Origin: Strongylocentrotus droebachiensis
Taxonomy: Eukaryota > Echinodermata > Echinoidea > Camarodonta > Strongylocentrotidae
Direction of reading: 5' to 3'
Length of the DNA: 64,000 bases
Assembly (NCBI GenBank): GCA_035222895.1
Contig: JAVYIG010006383.1
Coordinates: forward strand, 1 to 64,000
Shown: piece by piece, positions 35,791 to 47,400 of the stretch
Position numbering within the stretch: the stretch's first letter is position 1
Layout of the letters: each line of letters opens with the position of its first letter
The notes under the pieces: generated by a model
What the model saw: the letters and a program-made list of their open reading frames with translations, nothing else
The model's database searches: none
What the model was told of the DNA's origin: nothing
Position numbers and translations under genes: made by a program

Positions 35791-35844
35791 AAAGATTCAA
35801 ATCAATTGTTAATTCGTAGGCTGTCATGTTTTCGTAAGAATTAA

Positions 35845-35890
35845 TCACACATTTACAAATATATATATATATATATATATATAATATAAT
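35845..35890. repeat. (TA)n microsatellite
   Basis: Short (TA)n run at about 35861-35890 in AT-rich spacer. A similar one is at 36992-37018. Confidence 0.8.
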
Positions 35891-36107
35891 AGCGATTTAC
35901 ATTATTTTCATCATCACCAAACAAACTTACGTGAATAGTATTGACATTTTACAAAAGCAACAACATAATCATCATCCGCTAAGAGCCAACAGGCCGTAAA
36001 CTGTTTAAAAATATGACTAATGTCGTTCTCCTTCTGAAGACACGATGTATTAAATATTTGTATTTACTATGTAAATTTAAAGTACTTTCGTGGACGAAGA
36101 AATAGAA

Positions 36108-36905
36108 GTATAGATTATTATATACCTCACTTAAGAAATCCAGCCATCTGATTGGTCGAAATTGCATTCATAAACTTTAACTGTTCCTGTAAAATTCCCG
36201 GTAACCATGGTTAAAACAGTTCTAAAATCCCAATAACCATGGTTACCGGGAAAATAGGTCAGTCTCCATGGTTACCCCATAGGTTTACATGTTAAAAAAT
36301 GGTCTGAGCGATCGAGGATACCGTACGTGTGGGAAGAATTGGTCGGTAATTTCAATACAATTGAATCTCGATCGATTTTACCGACAATTTTATCTTGCAT
36401 TGTTGACATGAAGACGAAAACAAACTTCCAAAATAAAAAAAACAACATCTGCCGATAGATCTTGATCTAAGTTCGTGCCAATATGCATTGCAAAAGTAAA
36501 AGAAGGGCCCGTTTAATGGAGCAGCGGCGAAGCATCCACCACGCGAAGCCGTTTTCAATCCAGAGCGCGATGGCCGAGCGGTTTAAGGCGCTGATTTTAG
36601 TTACATCACCTTTTGTACGCAAGAGATCGAATCCCATCTTCGACAAAAGTTTTTATATTTTATATTTTTTATTTTTTAGTCTATTTTTTTTTCGGCATAT
36701 AAAAGTATTAATGACTGCTTTAATATCGAGAAATAGTTGTTTTTATACGCTCCCGGGAAGGTTACAATTGGGCTATTGCCCTCGGCACGCCTCGGGTAAT
36801 AGCACAAATCTAACCTTCCCTTGAGCGTATAAAAACAACTATTTCTCTCAAAGCAGTCATTAATACTATAATATAACATATAATATTTACACAAGGTTGA
36901 ACGCA
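36108..36905. mobile_element. Foldback (palindromic) element, copy 1
   Basis: It begins near a CATCTGATTGGTCGAAATTG block and contains two palindromes. The small one is at 36196-36250 (CCCGGTAACCATGG ... CCATGGTTACCGGG). The large one is at about 36704-36867, with ~80-nt arms (AGTATTAATGACTGCTTT, GTTGTTTTTATACGCTC) meeting at CCTCGGCACGCCTCGGG. A related copy is at 51900-52435. No coding sequence. Confidence 0.7.
36563..36645 (+). tRNA. tRNA-Leu-like relic (degenerate) or tRNA-derived SINE head
   Basis: It has an A-box GATGGCCGAGCGGTTTAAGG as in Leu/Ser tRNAs and a B-box-like GATCGAATCCC at the right distance for a long variable arm. The anticodon arm is poor (TGAT/ATCA with a 9-nt loop containing TAG), and the acceptor ends do not pair well. 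A functional tRNA is unlikely. Confidence 0.35.
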
Positions 36906-36999
36906 TAATGTATTTTGATAGACATTCAAATAATTATTTATGAAAGAAATCTGTGAAAATGTAAAGTATCTTAATAATGGATGCGATGATATAATATAT

Positions 37000-37735
37000 A
37001 TATATATATATATATATTACAAATCAAGGTGCAATAAATAGATATATAGATTTATTTATAATATTTACACAAGGTTGAAAGAATAATGCATTTTGTTAGA
37101 CACAAACACATAATTAAATATGAATGCAAACTTTTAAAATATGTAGTATCTTGGGGATGTGATTATCGGATATATAAAATCAAGGTGCCATTGACAATTA
37201 ACAGCTGCTAAAATGACAAAATAAAATGTTACTTTATATCATCATTCATTGAACAAAATAGAATCAAATTTACATTATAACATTTGTACATAAAATCAAA
37301 GTACATCGTTCAAAAAAGTATTGGCACAGCATTATTTAGCTTTTTCTTCTTTTTGGAAGTTATTTGTTTCTCGGCGTAAAATAAAACTGTTAAGTTTTTG
37401 GTAAAAAATTATTTTTGTATTATGTTTTTATTCTTTATTTCGGCGTTATAATCGTCAAACAATTGAGTGTTTGTTGGGGGGGGGGGGCACCCTCCTCTGA
37501 AACCTAGCTATCATCACATATTTTAAACTTCTGGCTTGTTAAAAATAGGTATGAGCCTCTACCCGCAAATGAACATTCTGATGATCCTTGAGGAACAACT
37601 CGTAATCTTTGTTTTGTTTGTTCGTTTCATCTTGTTTTGCTTTTCGTGACGATCTTGCGTTTCCTGTTCGGAATCGTTGACAGAGTTGATCCAATGCATT
37701 TGGCAGGGTCTTTTTAAGGTGCAGATACACTTACT
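37000..37735. other. AT-rich spacer, no gene seen
   Basis: No supported feature apart from a G-run at about 37476-37488 and short AT repeats. The minus-strand frame at 37539-37730 has no recognisable content. Confidence 0.5.
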
Positions 37736-37922
37736 TTAAAGATAAAGACCAGTTCTGGTCATGCGATTGCATTGTGAAAGAAACGTTATGGAATCGATCA
37801 GAAAAGGTTGATCATCTAGCATATAAGTATTGGTGTGTACTGCAAGGTTCTGGAATTCTAAAGAAAGTTGGCCCAGTCTTGGTAAAGTTACAAGCATTGT
37901 ACACAGAAAGATTATGGGACTA
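37736..37922. mobile_element. TTAA MITE, family GATAAAG, partial
   Basis: Starts TTAAAGATAAAGACCAGTTC and continues GGTTGATCATCTAGCATATAA and TTGGTAAAGTTACAAGCATT, as in 48561-48953 and, inverted, 54523-55018 and 58691-59077. The right end is missing or unrecognisable. Confidence 0.65.
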
Positions 37923-38212
37923 CGCGAAACGTGCGTGACACGTGCGCGATATCTATCTGGTCCAAATAGATATAATAATTTACCAAATATATCAATTAGT
38001 AGGCGGTTTCCCGGCAAAATTTATATCATCACGAATTAGTCAAAACATATTCTTTCACGAGATTGGTAATAAGCTGAGCTTCCATTTCATTTTTTTAAAT
38101 GGGGGCGTTTCCAATACTGGCCTTTACTTTTAACAAGAACAATATTCGGCTTCGGACCAGGATTACCACGCCACCCTCGCTGAGAAATTGAAGATAAAAC
38201 TGGGGTCCAAGA

Positions 38213-38429
38213 TTAGAAGGAGGGCTCGGCGGGAAGGATCACTTTCAATGGAGAGGTGGAGCCCTGTGAGCTGAGTGTACTGATGACTGATGATGGGCTG
38301 AGGCGGTCAGCGGAGCCCGGTCGGCTGTTACGGCCGGCGCTGTCGGGTCTCAACCGCTTCTGCATAGGACTCGCTTTGCCTTTCATGGTGGCTAACCGTA
38401 CCACCTGGCTTAGGTTTAGCCTGGCTGAT
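38213..38429 (-). CDS. TRPA1: TRPA1 window exon 21 (last)
   Basis: Acceptor CTTCAG, 71 residues, stop TAA. SARLNLSQVVRLATMKGK aligns with the human C-terminal SRWNTVLRAVKAK stretch. After it comes a Ser/Arg/Pro-rich tail (DRLSPSSVISTLSSQGSTSP) without a counterpart in human TRPA1, rich in possible phosphorylation sites. Confidence 0.9.
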
Positions 38430-41400
38430 CTGAAGAAAAAAAGAAAAAAGAAAACAATTAGAGGAAGGGGCCAAAATACGAAACATGAAAACAACAAACA
38501 AATAAGCAATCTCACTTACAAAACGACGAAACAACAACACTGAGTTATCATTTTCGACCCACTAACATCTAACTGGGACTGCAATATATCTTCAAATGAT
38601 GCAAATTCAGAAGTAGAAGAAAAAAAAGATAGGAACAACTTTTTATGTCGGTGTGACATGAATACGAAAGGTTTCCTGTGGAATTGATTGCTATGGTGAT
38701 GAAAACATTAAATTTGTCCTGCTGTGGAAGTGTTCAGGAACCGTCTGAATTAATCCACAAGGGCAATAGCTCACATCCTTTAATACATTAAAGGGGAAGG
38801 CCAACCTGATTATAATTTGGTTTTGATAAAAGCAAAAAAAGGAGAACAACTAGTCAGTGAAAATTTGAACCAAATCAGAGTACAAATAAGAGAGTTATGA
38901 ATATTTAAAGTTGCGATCAATCAAACTCAAATTGACAACTCTGTGACGTATCTTGCGAGGTTCCCTCCCCCTTTGCTCTGTACTAAAAAAAAAAGGTCAA
39001 TTATTACCTAGGTCGCATCGTGAGGGCGTCCTCACATGTTCCTTCATCTTTCTCATCAGCCTCGGATCTGATCTCCATCTTCTGAACGACCAGCCGCATC
39101 AGCTCGTATTGCTTGTCCATCATCCCCGACATATCCTTCAGTCTTGAAGGGAGAATACATACAATGAAAATCATTTTTTGAAAATTGAAGGAAAGGTGTC
39201 GTTAAAGCTTAAAGTAGTTACCCGAAAACAATCCACGTCAACTGATAATTATGGACAAATTATATATGGATGGAAAGATTTTCTCTTGAAATACATGAAT
39301 AATTTGCTGGAAATCTTAAATATATCATGGAAAAGCGTAAAATGCCATTTTATGGCTAGCTGTGACTCCCATGTGACGTCACGAATCTTGACGCTCTATG
39401 GAGGACCGCTGAAGGCAGAAAATCTGGATCTCAAAATTAACATTTTTGAGAGATGATTACTGTGGGCCTCAACCGCATTTTGAAGAGGGAAGTTGTTATA
39501 TTTGATCAGGAAGGCTTCCCCTTCGCAATGATATGAATTTTGCATTATTTCAAAACACTGTTGATTCTTCTGGTGACTACTTGAAAACGAAAAATCGATA
39601 GCAATTTCTTTGCCAAGTTTATTTCAAATTTCGATTTCGGGTGGCCTGTTTTCATGGGGGTCGAAGGTCATCATAATGCCACGTCTTACATTTTTTGATT
39701 TGACTCGATTTTGTACCATGCAGGCAGTCTTTTATTAACAAGTATGATTACGCCTACTTTTCATCCAGGCAACACTAGACCGGTCGTTTAGATTTTTTTT
39801 TTTTTTAGAGTAGAGGGATGTGTTATCATGAGTATGCCCACTTTTCAAATTCTATTTCAAATTGCAACAAACAGTGCCTTGTCTATGTTCTTGCGACTTT
39901 GCGACAATTTCTTCGGGCTATATTTCTTCAACGGTATACGGTTGGGGTTAGCGTTGCAATTGGGTTTTAGGTTAGATCTATGGTTAGGGTTAAGTATAGT
40001 GTTTGGTCCTTTGTTGAAGTTAAGAATTTGGTTAGCGTAGGAAATTGACGCGGAGCCGGCGCGGAGCAATCGTCGCAGGCGCGAGTGTCGTGGAACTACT
40101 TTCTTGTATGTCAACGCTTTAGCAAAGACGAATCACAATGTCTAACGCTCCACCTCTAATCTTAATCTAATTTTAGACAATAATCTTCAGTTACAGGCGT
40201 ATGAAAGCTGTGAATACAATATAAAACAAAAAGCAAAGCAAAGCAAAACCAAACCCAAGGTTTATAATTGAAAATTTAATAATGAATAAGTCAAATGTCT
40301 TACTTGCGCTTAAGTTTGGCGACCTCCCCTTGGAAATGTCCTGGGCTGAATTCAGAACAAGCAGAACGATGTTCCTGCTCTTCTTCGGCACTTATTGTTG
40401 TCACCAAATGCATGCAGTTCTAAAAGGACCAATCAAAAAGACGAAAAAAATAATGAATAAGACAACTTGCTTAAGAGGGTGAGGGATGGCTTCAAAAGAA
40501 TCACAAGTTTTCAAATCGTTAACGTCGACGTGGTCAAAAGTCTTTGTACCCTACTCTACGAATGTGACGGGAAAGGGGAAGGGGGGCGTATAGGCGCTGT
40601 CACACACCTTTTAAGGAAGAATAAAAAGAAAGTGGGTACACATATAATGAACCTATGGTATGACTGTATATGATTCGAAGTGCACTGTGTCTATCTCCGG
40701 CTGAAAGGAAACATTTGATATCCTCCTAAACGATGAATACTCTTATCAAGTAGTCTAGGCTTAATACAAAAGCGACTATACGTTCATCAATCCGGTTGTA
40801 ATAGATTCTTAATGCTTGATATGTTATGACCATAGTAAGCAAATAATTACCGTTGGTGAAGGTAATGGGACAAACTTTCACTTCCGAGGCTTCGGGATGT
40901 AGCTATCTTTCCGAAGTGAAGCTGAGGAAAGATAGCGTATACTTTCAGATCGCCGAGGAAGTGATAGTTTCCATCGCCTGTAACCAAAAGGTAATTATTT
41001 CCGCATCGGAAACATTTCACTTCTTCCATCATTTTAGAGCAACAAATCACCAATTAACAGCTAGCAAACGGTGTACGATACGTATAAAGCATGCAGTACT
41101 TATGTACGTACGTATACACAACGTATACAAGAAAGTGCGTTGCACTGTGTAGATAGTACTACTCTCTACACAGTGCAACGAACTTTTCTCCTCCCATCAA
41201 TGATGGGCGAACTTTCTTTTATCACGTGATTTTCTTTTGACCAATCGTAGAGCAAGATTCTTAGTATGTGGAATATAATATATTATAATCAAATCTAAAC
41301 GGTCAACAAAGACGTTTCGTAAAGTGCGAAAAGTTATAGACCCCCTTTAACATGCTTTAAAATCAAATTCAAATGATTTTATTTCTCATGCAAAAGATAA

Positions 41401-44400
41401 TGCAATTAATAAATATGTTACAACAAAATATACAATGAAACAAGAAGAAATAGTCATAGCTCGAAAAAAGAGGAACTAACCAGAAGAAGCAAAATTTTGA
41501 AATTGCTTTTCTAGAGCTACTTCATTCGAGTTAGTTAAAGGTAATACAAAGTTTTGGTATGGGGTCATGAATTTGGTTCAAATGAACACATTGTAAGCAT
41601 ATGAGATCTTACAATATTCAGTGATCGTTGTCGCGGTTGAAATCGAGTCTAAAGTTATGAAATTGCAAATTTTTGTTTTAAATGATTAAACAATCTTTAT
41701 GTTGTATAGCGGCCTCTCAAGGTCAAGATATTAATTAAGCTAGAAAACAATGTTTCTTGACTAAAATCGACCGATTAGCTATTCGTTTGAAAATTATATA
41801 TCACAGCTACATATTTTGAAATGTTCATGGACGCAGCTACCATTGTACGGCCGTAGACGCTTTTAGAAATGTATCAAAATTTACCGGGAGCACCGGTAAA
41901 TTTTTATATTAATTTTTTCTCGAAAGCAGAAGTGTTTTAGGGGCTAAATTGTCTAGTGCTTATAATACATCCACAGGGGCATCCAAATATATCAAAATTG
42001 TAAAGAATCACTATCCACCTAATTTTCAAAATTTCCCAAAACTTTGTATAACAAAGAGAATTTAATCCAAAGCGTCCCCTATACCTTGATTATCCATCCA
42101 AGTTGTTTGTTGGGGTACAAGGTGACGAAGTCCTTGTCGACTCGCTCGATGAAGCTGAATGGAAGTCGAGTCTCGACGTCGGTATACTGTTCGACCTGCA
42201 TGGCGAGTCTCTTAAGCTGGGCGTCGCGCTGGACGGCCGCGATGTCGCCGACAGCCAAACCGATCTAAACACAGGAGAAAATATATATGTCTCAAATCAC
42301 AATAAACAACAATTTAGTTTACCTGTTTTTGTTACATTTATATTCATACTGAAGAATGGAAATATCACAATAAATTTATTAAAAAGGCCTTTGTACTGTT
42401 TTGAGGTACGATACATTTATTTTAATTATGATCGTGTGTGTATTATACAGTTTGCTCGATATATTGTCGTAACGTCTGTGTTTCAATAGCACATGCTATG
42501 GATGCGCCTAATATTGATAGCATATTAAGAGAAGGGCCTTGGGTTAGGGGAAGGCGTGCTGGAGAATCTTTTTTAAAACCTCCACAGATCTTGCAAAAAA
42601 TGCGTCGCAAAGTTATTTACAAAGTCCTCAATTTGTCATCGATACTATATATGAATAAAAAATACTACCTTCTATATCCGCGTCTTAGAGAAATTCAAGA
42701 CATAAATGAACAGCAGTGTGCCTCAATTTTTATTATGAAACCTGCATTAAGACACTCTTGGAAATCGCGTTTCTTAAATAAATTACCCCTTCCCCTCCAT
42801 GAGTTGCGCATTCAATATCAGCTACCATATTTTGTTAAGGCTCCGCGAGTTTTAGGAAACATTTATATAGTCATATTCTGTTGAAATTCTTCATACTTTT
42901 ATAATTTAATATCACAGTTCAAGAACTTTTTTTATATTCTCCTTCTACTCATGCATAAGAGCAAACAGTTAGTCTTTCTTACCAGGAGGTTCATTAACAA
43001 GATTGGCAGCAGCACGCAGAGAGCGAGGAGAAAGATGAGTGCAAACTCTGAATAATGTTGGGTGTAATCATTGTCATCATAGATAGGGAGAACAAACGAA
43101 TTAATGTAGTCTAGCTCCCCCATCAGCATTGTCATCACACGCATGACGGCATAGTGAGGTCTGTCGAAGGCATTATTTTCCTGAAATTCAGATTAAGATA
43201 CAAATAAAATCAAGAAAAATGCGATCATCCAAGTTCGTTTAAACACATTTGCAGAGTATTGATTAACAATTCAATTCGGCCTGGCCGGGCCGGTAAAATC
43301 GGCCCGTGGATCCGCGCCTGCGCTAGAATACAATAATCCAAATAGTAAACAGAAAGAAGCTAGAGGAATAGACAGGCGGATAGAGAGAGAAAGAGAGAGA
43401 GAGAGAGAGAAAGGAGAGAGAGAGAGAAAAGGAGAGAAAAAGGAGAGAGTGAGAAAGAGAGTAACAAGAGAATGATGAGATAAAATATCGTATGCTGAGA
43501 GCACAAAATACAGTCATTCATTGAGGTATAATATACGTTACTGTCCTTCATGCTCTTGGCAAACGAAAACAAAAATATGGGCACGAGATGGAGATAGCAA
43601 AAGGATGTCACGGTCGAGAAACCCACCTCTTGTTTCATGAGAATGTAGAAGGACATTCCGAATGCGACGACGAGGATCATGAAGACGAACAATACACGGA
43701 CCAAGGTCTTGAGGATTTGAAGGAACATGACCACGTAGATACCAATGCTTCCAACCCTGTAGGTTAGACAAAGATAAAGGATGTGGGGAAAATGTTGATG
43801 ACAGTTACATTTTCCACGTTATGAATTTTATAAGTAACAACATTACACAACGATAAGCTGGATACAGTTTGGACATTGTAACTTAAGAGTCTTTGAAACA
43901 GGGATTAACAAATACAAACAACTATGCAGCAAACTGCATTTTGTTTTCGTCACTAGCGTCTCTAGACCATTTTCAATGCTGGTGGTTGGGGTGGTTGGGG
44001 TCGTATCAATTTTGCTGACAATGTAGCAATACATTTTCTTTAAAAAACACCAAAATAGAAAGGATAAACATAAAAAATACAAATTTAAAACGGCTTGACA
44101 GAATTAAAAATTTTACTAATAGACACTCCAAATTATAAGCAAGACAAAAGAAAAGAAAATATAGTCAGGGAAATTCTTTTCTTCAATTTGTGCCTCTGGC
44201 TGAAAAGGCTCTTAAATCCTTGATAAGCTGAAAGTTTCCCAGTTCCTAAACATATTCTTTAATTTTCCTCTGCACAAAGATATATTTCGATATTAAGCTA
44301 AGTTTGAATACATAACAAAGTAATGATACAACTTTGTTTTTTTCTTCAAATGAAGTTGTTGTTTCTTATTTTTCTCAAAGCGTAAAACAGTATCACACAT

Positions 44401-47400
44401 AATCACACAACGTGGAGCAACATGGTATGAAACGATGAAACGGTTGGCTCAAGACCGAGGAAACTGGAGAGAAACTTGGAGAGACACTTGATACAGAATT
44501 ATGAATGGGTCACTGAACCTGTCATAAACTGACATATCACTATTGATGAAAACAGTATAAGCAAATGTACAAATGATGAAGACATATACATATGACAAAG
44601 AAAGTTACAATAAAAAAAAAAGATTTTTGTAGTTTGTAGATCTATCAAGAAATGAAATAAACTCATTTTGTAGCGCATAGATTGTTTGTTCAATTTCACA
44701 ATGATATTTTAATTTATTTTGAAAACATGGAAATAATAAAGATCCCTCAAACATCTATTTTACAACTTACTTTTGTTGGTTAAGCAGCAGGTTGAACCAA
44801 GCGAGGAAAATGGCGAATGCACCGAATACCCACTGACTGTGAGTTGTTGGAGTGTCATCCCGCATGAGGAAAGGACCTACAAACATGGCGGAAGTGATGT
44901 AAAGTGCCCATTCCATGTAGTTAGTTGGGTCGATGAAATAACGCCATTTCTATTAAAGTCAGGATAAACGAGGGGGAAGTGAAAAATAATAATAATTATT
45001 ATGATTAGCTCAATTTATAAAGAGCAGCTAATATATCAATATAATCTACCGTGCTGTGATGAAAACACATATCCTAACATATATTTATGAAGCGCTTTGA
45101 GAGGGCCTTCGGTCCTGAAAAGCGCTATATAAGAACTAGCTAATATTATTATCACTACTTTACAGACACACACACACACACAAGCACACACACAAAACTA
45201 TTTAAAAGCTCCCGAAAACAAGTGAGCCTTCAACGAAACTCTGAAAACTGCAACGGATAAGCCTTTTTTTTAAAGGCTAGTTTAAGGTTATTCCACAGCT
45301 TTGGAGCGGCAACTCTGAAAGAGTTACTTTTGTTCTTATATGAGGTAGCGTTATTAGTAGCTTGTACGGTGTAATTCGTTAGTTATGCGCATAAGGTTGG
45401 GATTTAAAAGATAATAATTCAGACAAATAATTTGGGGCTTGACCATTCAGTGCTTTGTAAACAAGCAAAAGTATCATAAATGCAATTCTATGTCTTGGCA
45501 ACCAATGTAACTTATATAACCAATGTAAGTGAAACAAAAAGTATGTTGTTGTCATGATAATCATCTTTCTGGGGAGTGTTTCACAAAGACTACGATCGAA
45601 TTTAATATGGACCTAAATATATCAGGCCGTTCATGCCACTGTTTCCTCTCACCATTATGATATTTAGATAATTTCTTTTCCTTCAATTATGAATTATCAA
45701 AAAATGTAAATTATGTAGATTTGTCACCATGATGTGTACGTCCATTGAGAGACGAATGCCAGTGAATGGTGAAAGGAATGACTTTAAGTCGATCTTAGTC
45801 TTTGCGAAACACCCCCTGGTCATGGGAATGGAGGATGGGGAAGATGACACGGCAAAGCCCAAACTGACATTATGTAAACAAACATAACGTAAACACCATA
45901 CTTAATTGTGCCCGACGATTGTACCAGACCATCTCTTCTGTATTGCCTTTCAAAGCAGAATGGTTATTCAGATTTTTCCAACTTGCGAAATTCGTAGGCG
46001 GTACTTTGTTATTGTCTCGAAACTTATGCGGTCGTTGGGAGGGGGTGGGGGGGGGGGGGGGGGGGCAGATGACCTTCATCCCTTGCTCAATGCTTAAAGT
46101 TGATACTCTAAGCAAATAAATGTCCCTTAATTTGTTACCTACGGCAAGTATATGTTATTTTTAAGTTTTTCAATTACTTAGTATATCACCAAAAAATTCT
46201 GTCTACTCGAAATCCTCAATTGAAATGTCGAAAATATCCGCCTCTCTTTGCATAGAAAATCAGTCACGACGCTGGACTACTATTTATGACCTCACGTCCG
46301 GGAGAGAGTATATTCACGTACCCGGATGTTCCATAGCAAACATGTGCAGAGTGATACGATTTTCTGCATATTTTTGTTTCAAAGGCTGAAAAGTCTAATA
46401 AATCATAATTCTATGTACAATTCTTTACCTTCCCCTAGTACTTCATAGTATTAATATCAATTCCCCTTTTAAAAATTATGACATATACATGCCAACGATG
46501 TGCTAATAGTCGATATTTTCACCATGTAATTTTTGTTTTGGTGTTGAAATCGGCCCAGGCACGGAGTGAACAGTAGCTGTCTACCCATGCACAGTTCATT
46601 ACCATACACTACAGCGATCTCCCGATGGTTTCTTCTTCCTTTTTCCATGTCTTTCGCCTTCCTTGGCCCTGAAGATCCTTCATCTACCAATTCTGACACC
46701 GGTAGTCAGGAGCAAGTCTTTGTTAGTTGTTTTTCTTAGCTGGCAACGTCGCTTTCATTCTCTTGCAATTGCCGATAAACATATAACTAGCGCACGTACG
46801 TTCCATCACAAGCAAGCAGCGCCTAGAGCAGCGGCTTGGTCTTACCTCCCGATTCTGCTTGCTTCACGAACGTTCATGCAAGAGCCGCATCACTCGCCAA
46901 AATATTATAGAGGAAGCGAGCTTGCATGATCTCGTTCAAGTTTGATATTTTACAACATAAAATGTTTAACTGGTACTGTATCCTTTTTTGAGGCAGTCAC
47001 ACACATCTATAATAAGTACTATCATAGTTCTAGACCTATTCGTTTTACAAAACTGCTCCTGTACCTTATCTGATGACAATATAATGCATCCGCCTATTCA
47101 TACGTGCCTATAAGCAGTAAACTCGTCTTAAATCTCTACCAAATAGGTGAATATGAGGATATAAAAAGAAATCAGCGACTGGAAAATGTTGCTTCGTTAT
47201 TCTTCATTCAAATGAAAAGAGAAAATCCATCAAACATACTCCTTAACAACAACAAATCTAGGCTCTGACAGGATAGCATTTACGTAGGGATATCACTGCC
47301 ATTCACTCTCACTGAGCCCATGAGTCCCGTTCGTGACGTCACGGATAGAGGCACGACTCTACGTGCACTTCCGGGTTTCAGACTTAGATATTTTGGTAGA

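Noticed and set aside
40847-41053. Possible TRPA1 exon between exons 18 and 19
   Set aside because: It has CAG and GT borders, but the required phase holds a TGA, exons 18 and 19 join in frame without it, and the region is a palindrome.
43538-43626. Extension of TRPA1 exon 16 past its donor
   Set aside because: The frame stays open but has no homology to TRPA1, while GTGGGT followed by exon 17 restores the pore in phase.
46469-46699. Minus frame with SELVDEGSSGPRKAKDMEKG
   Set aside because: No homology recognised, no splice context, and it lies within a TRPA1 intron.
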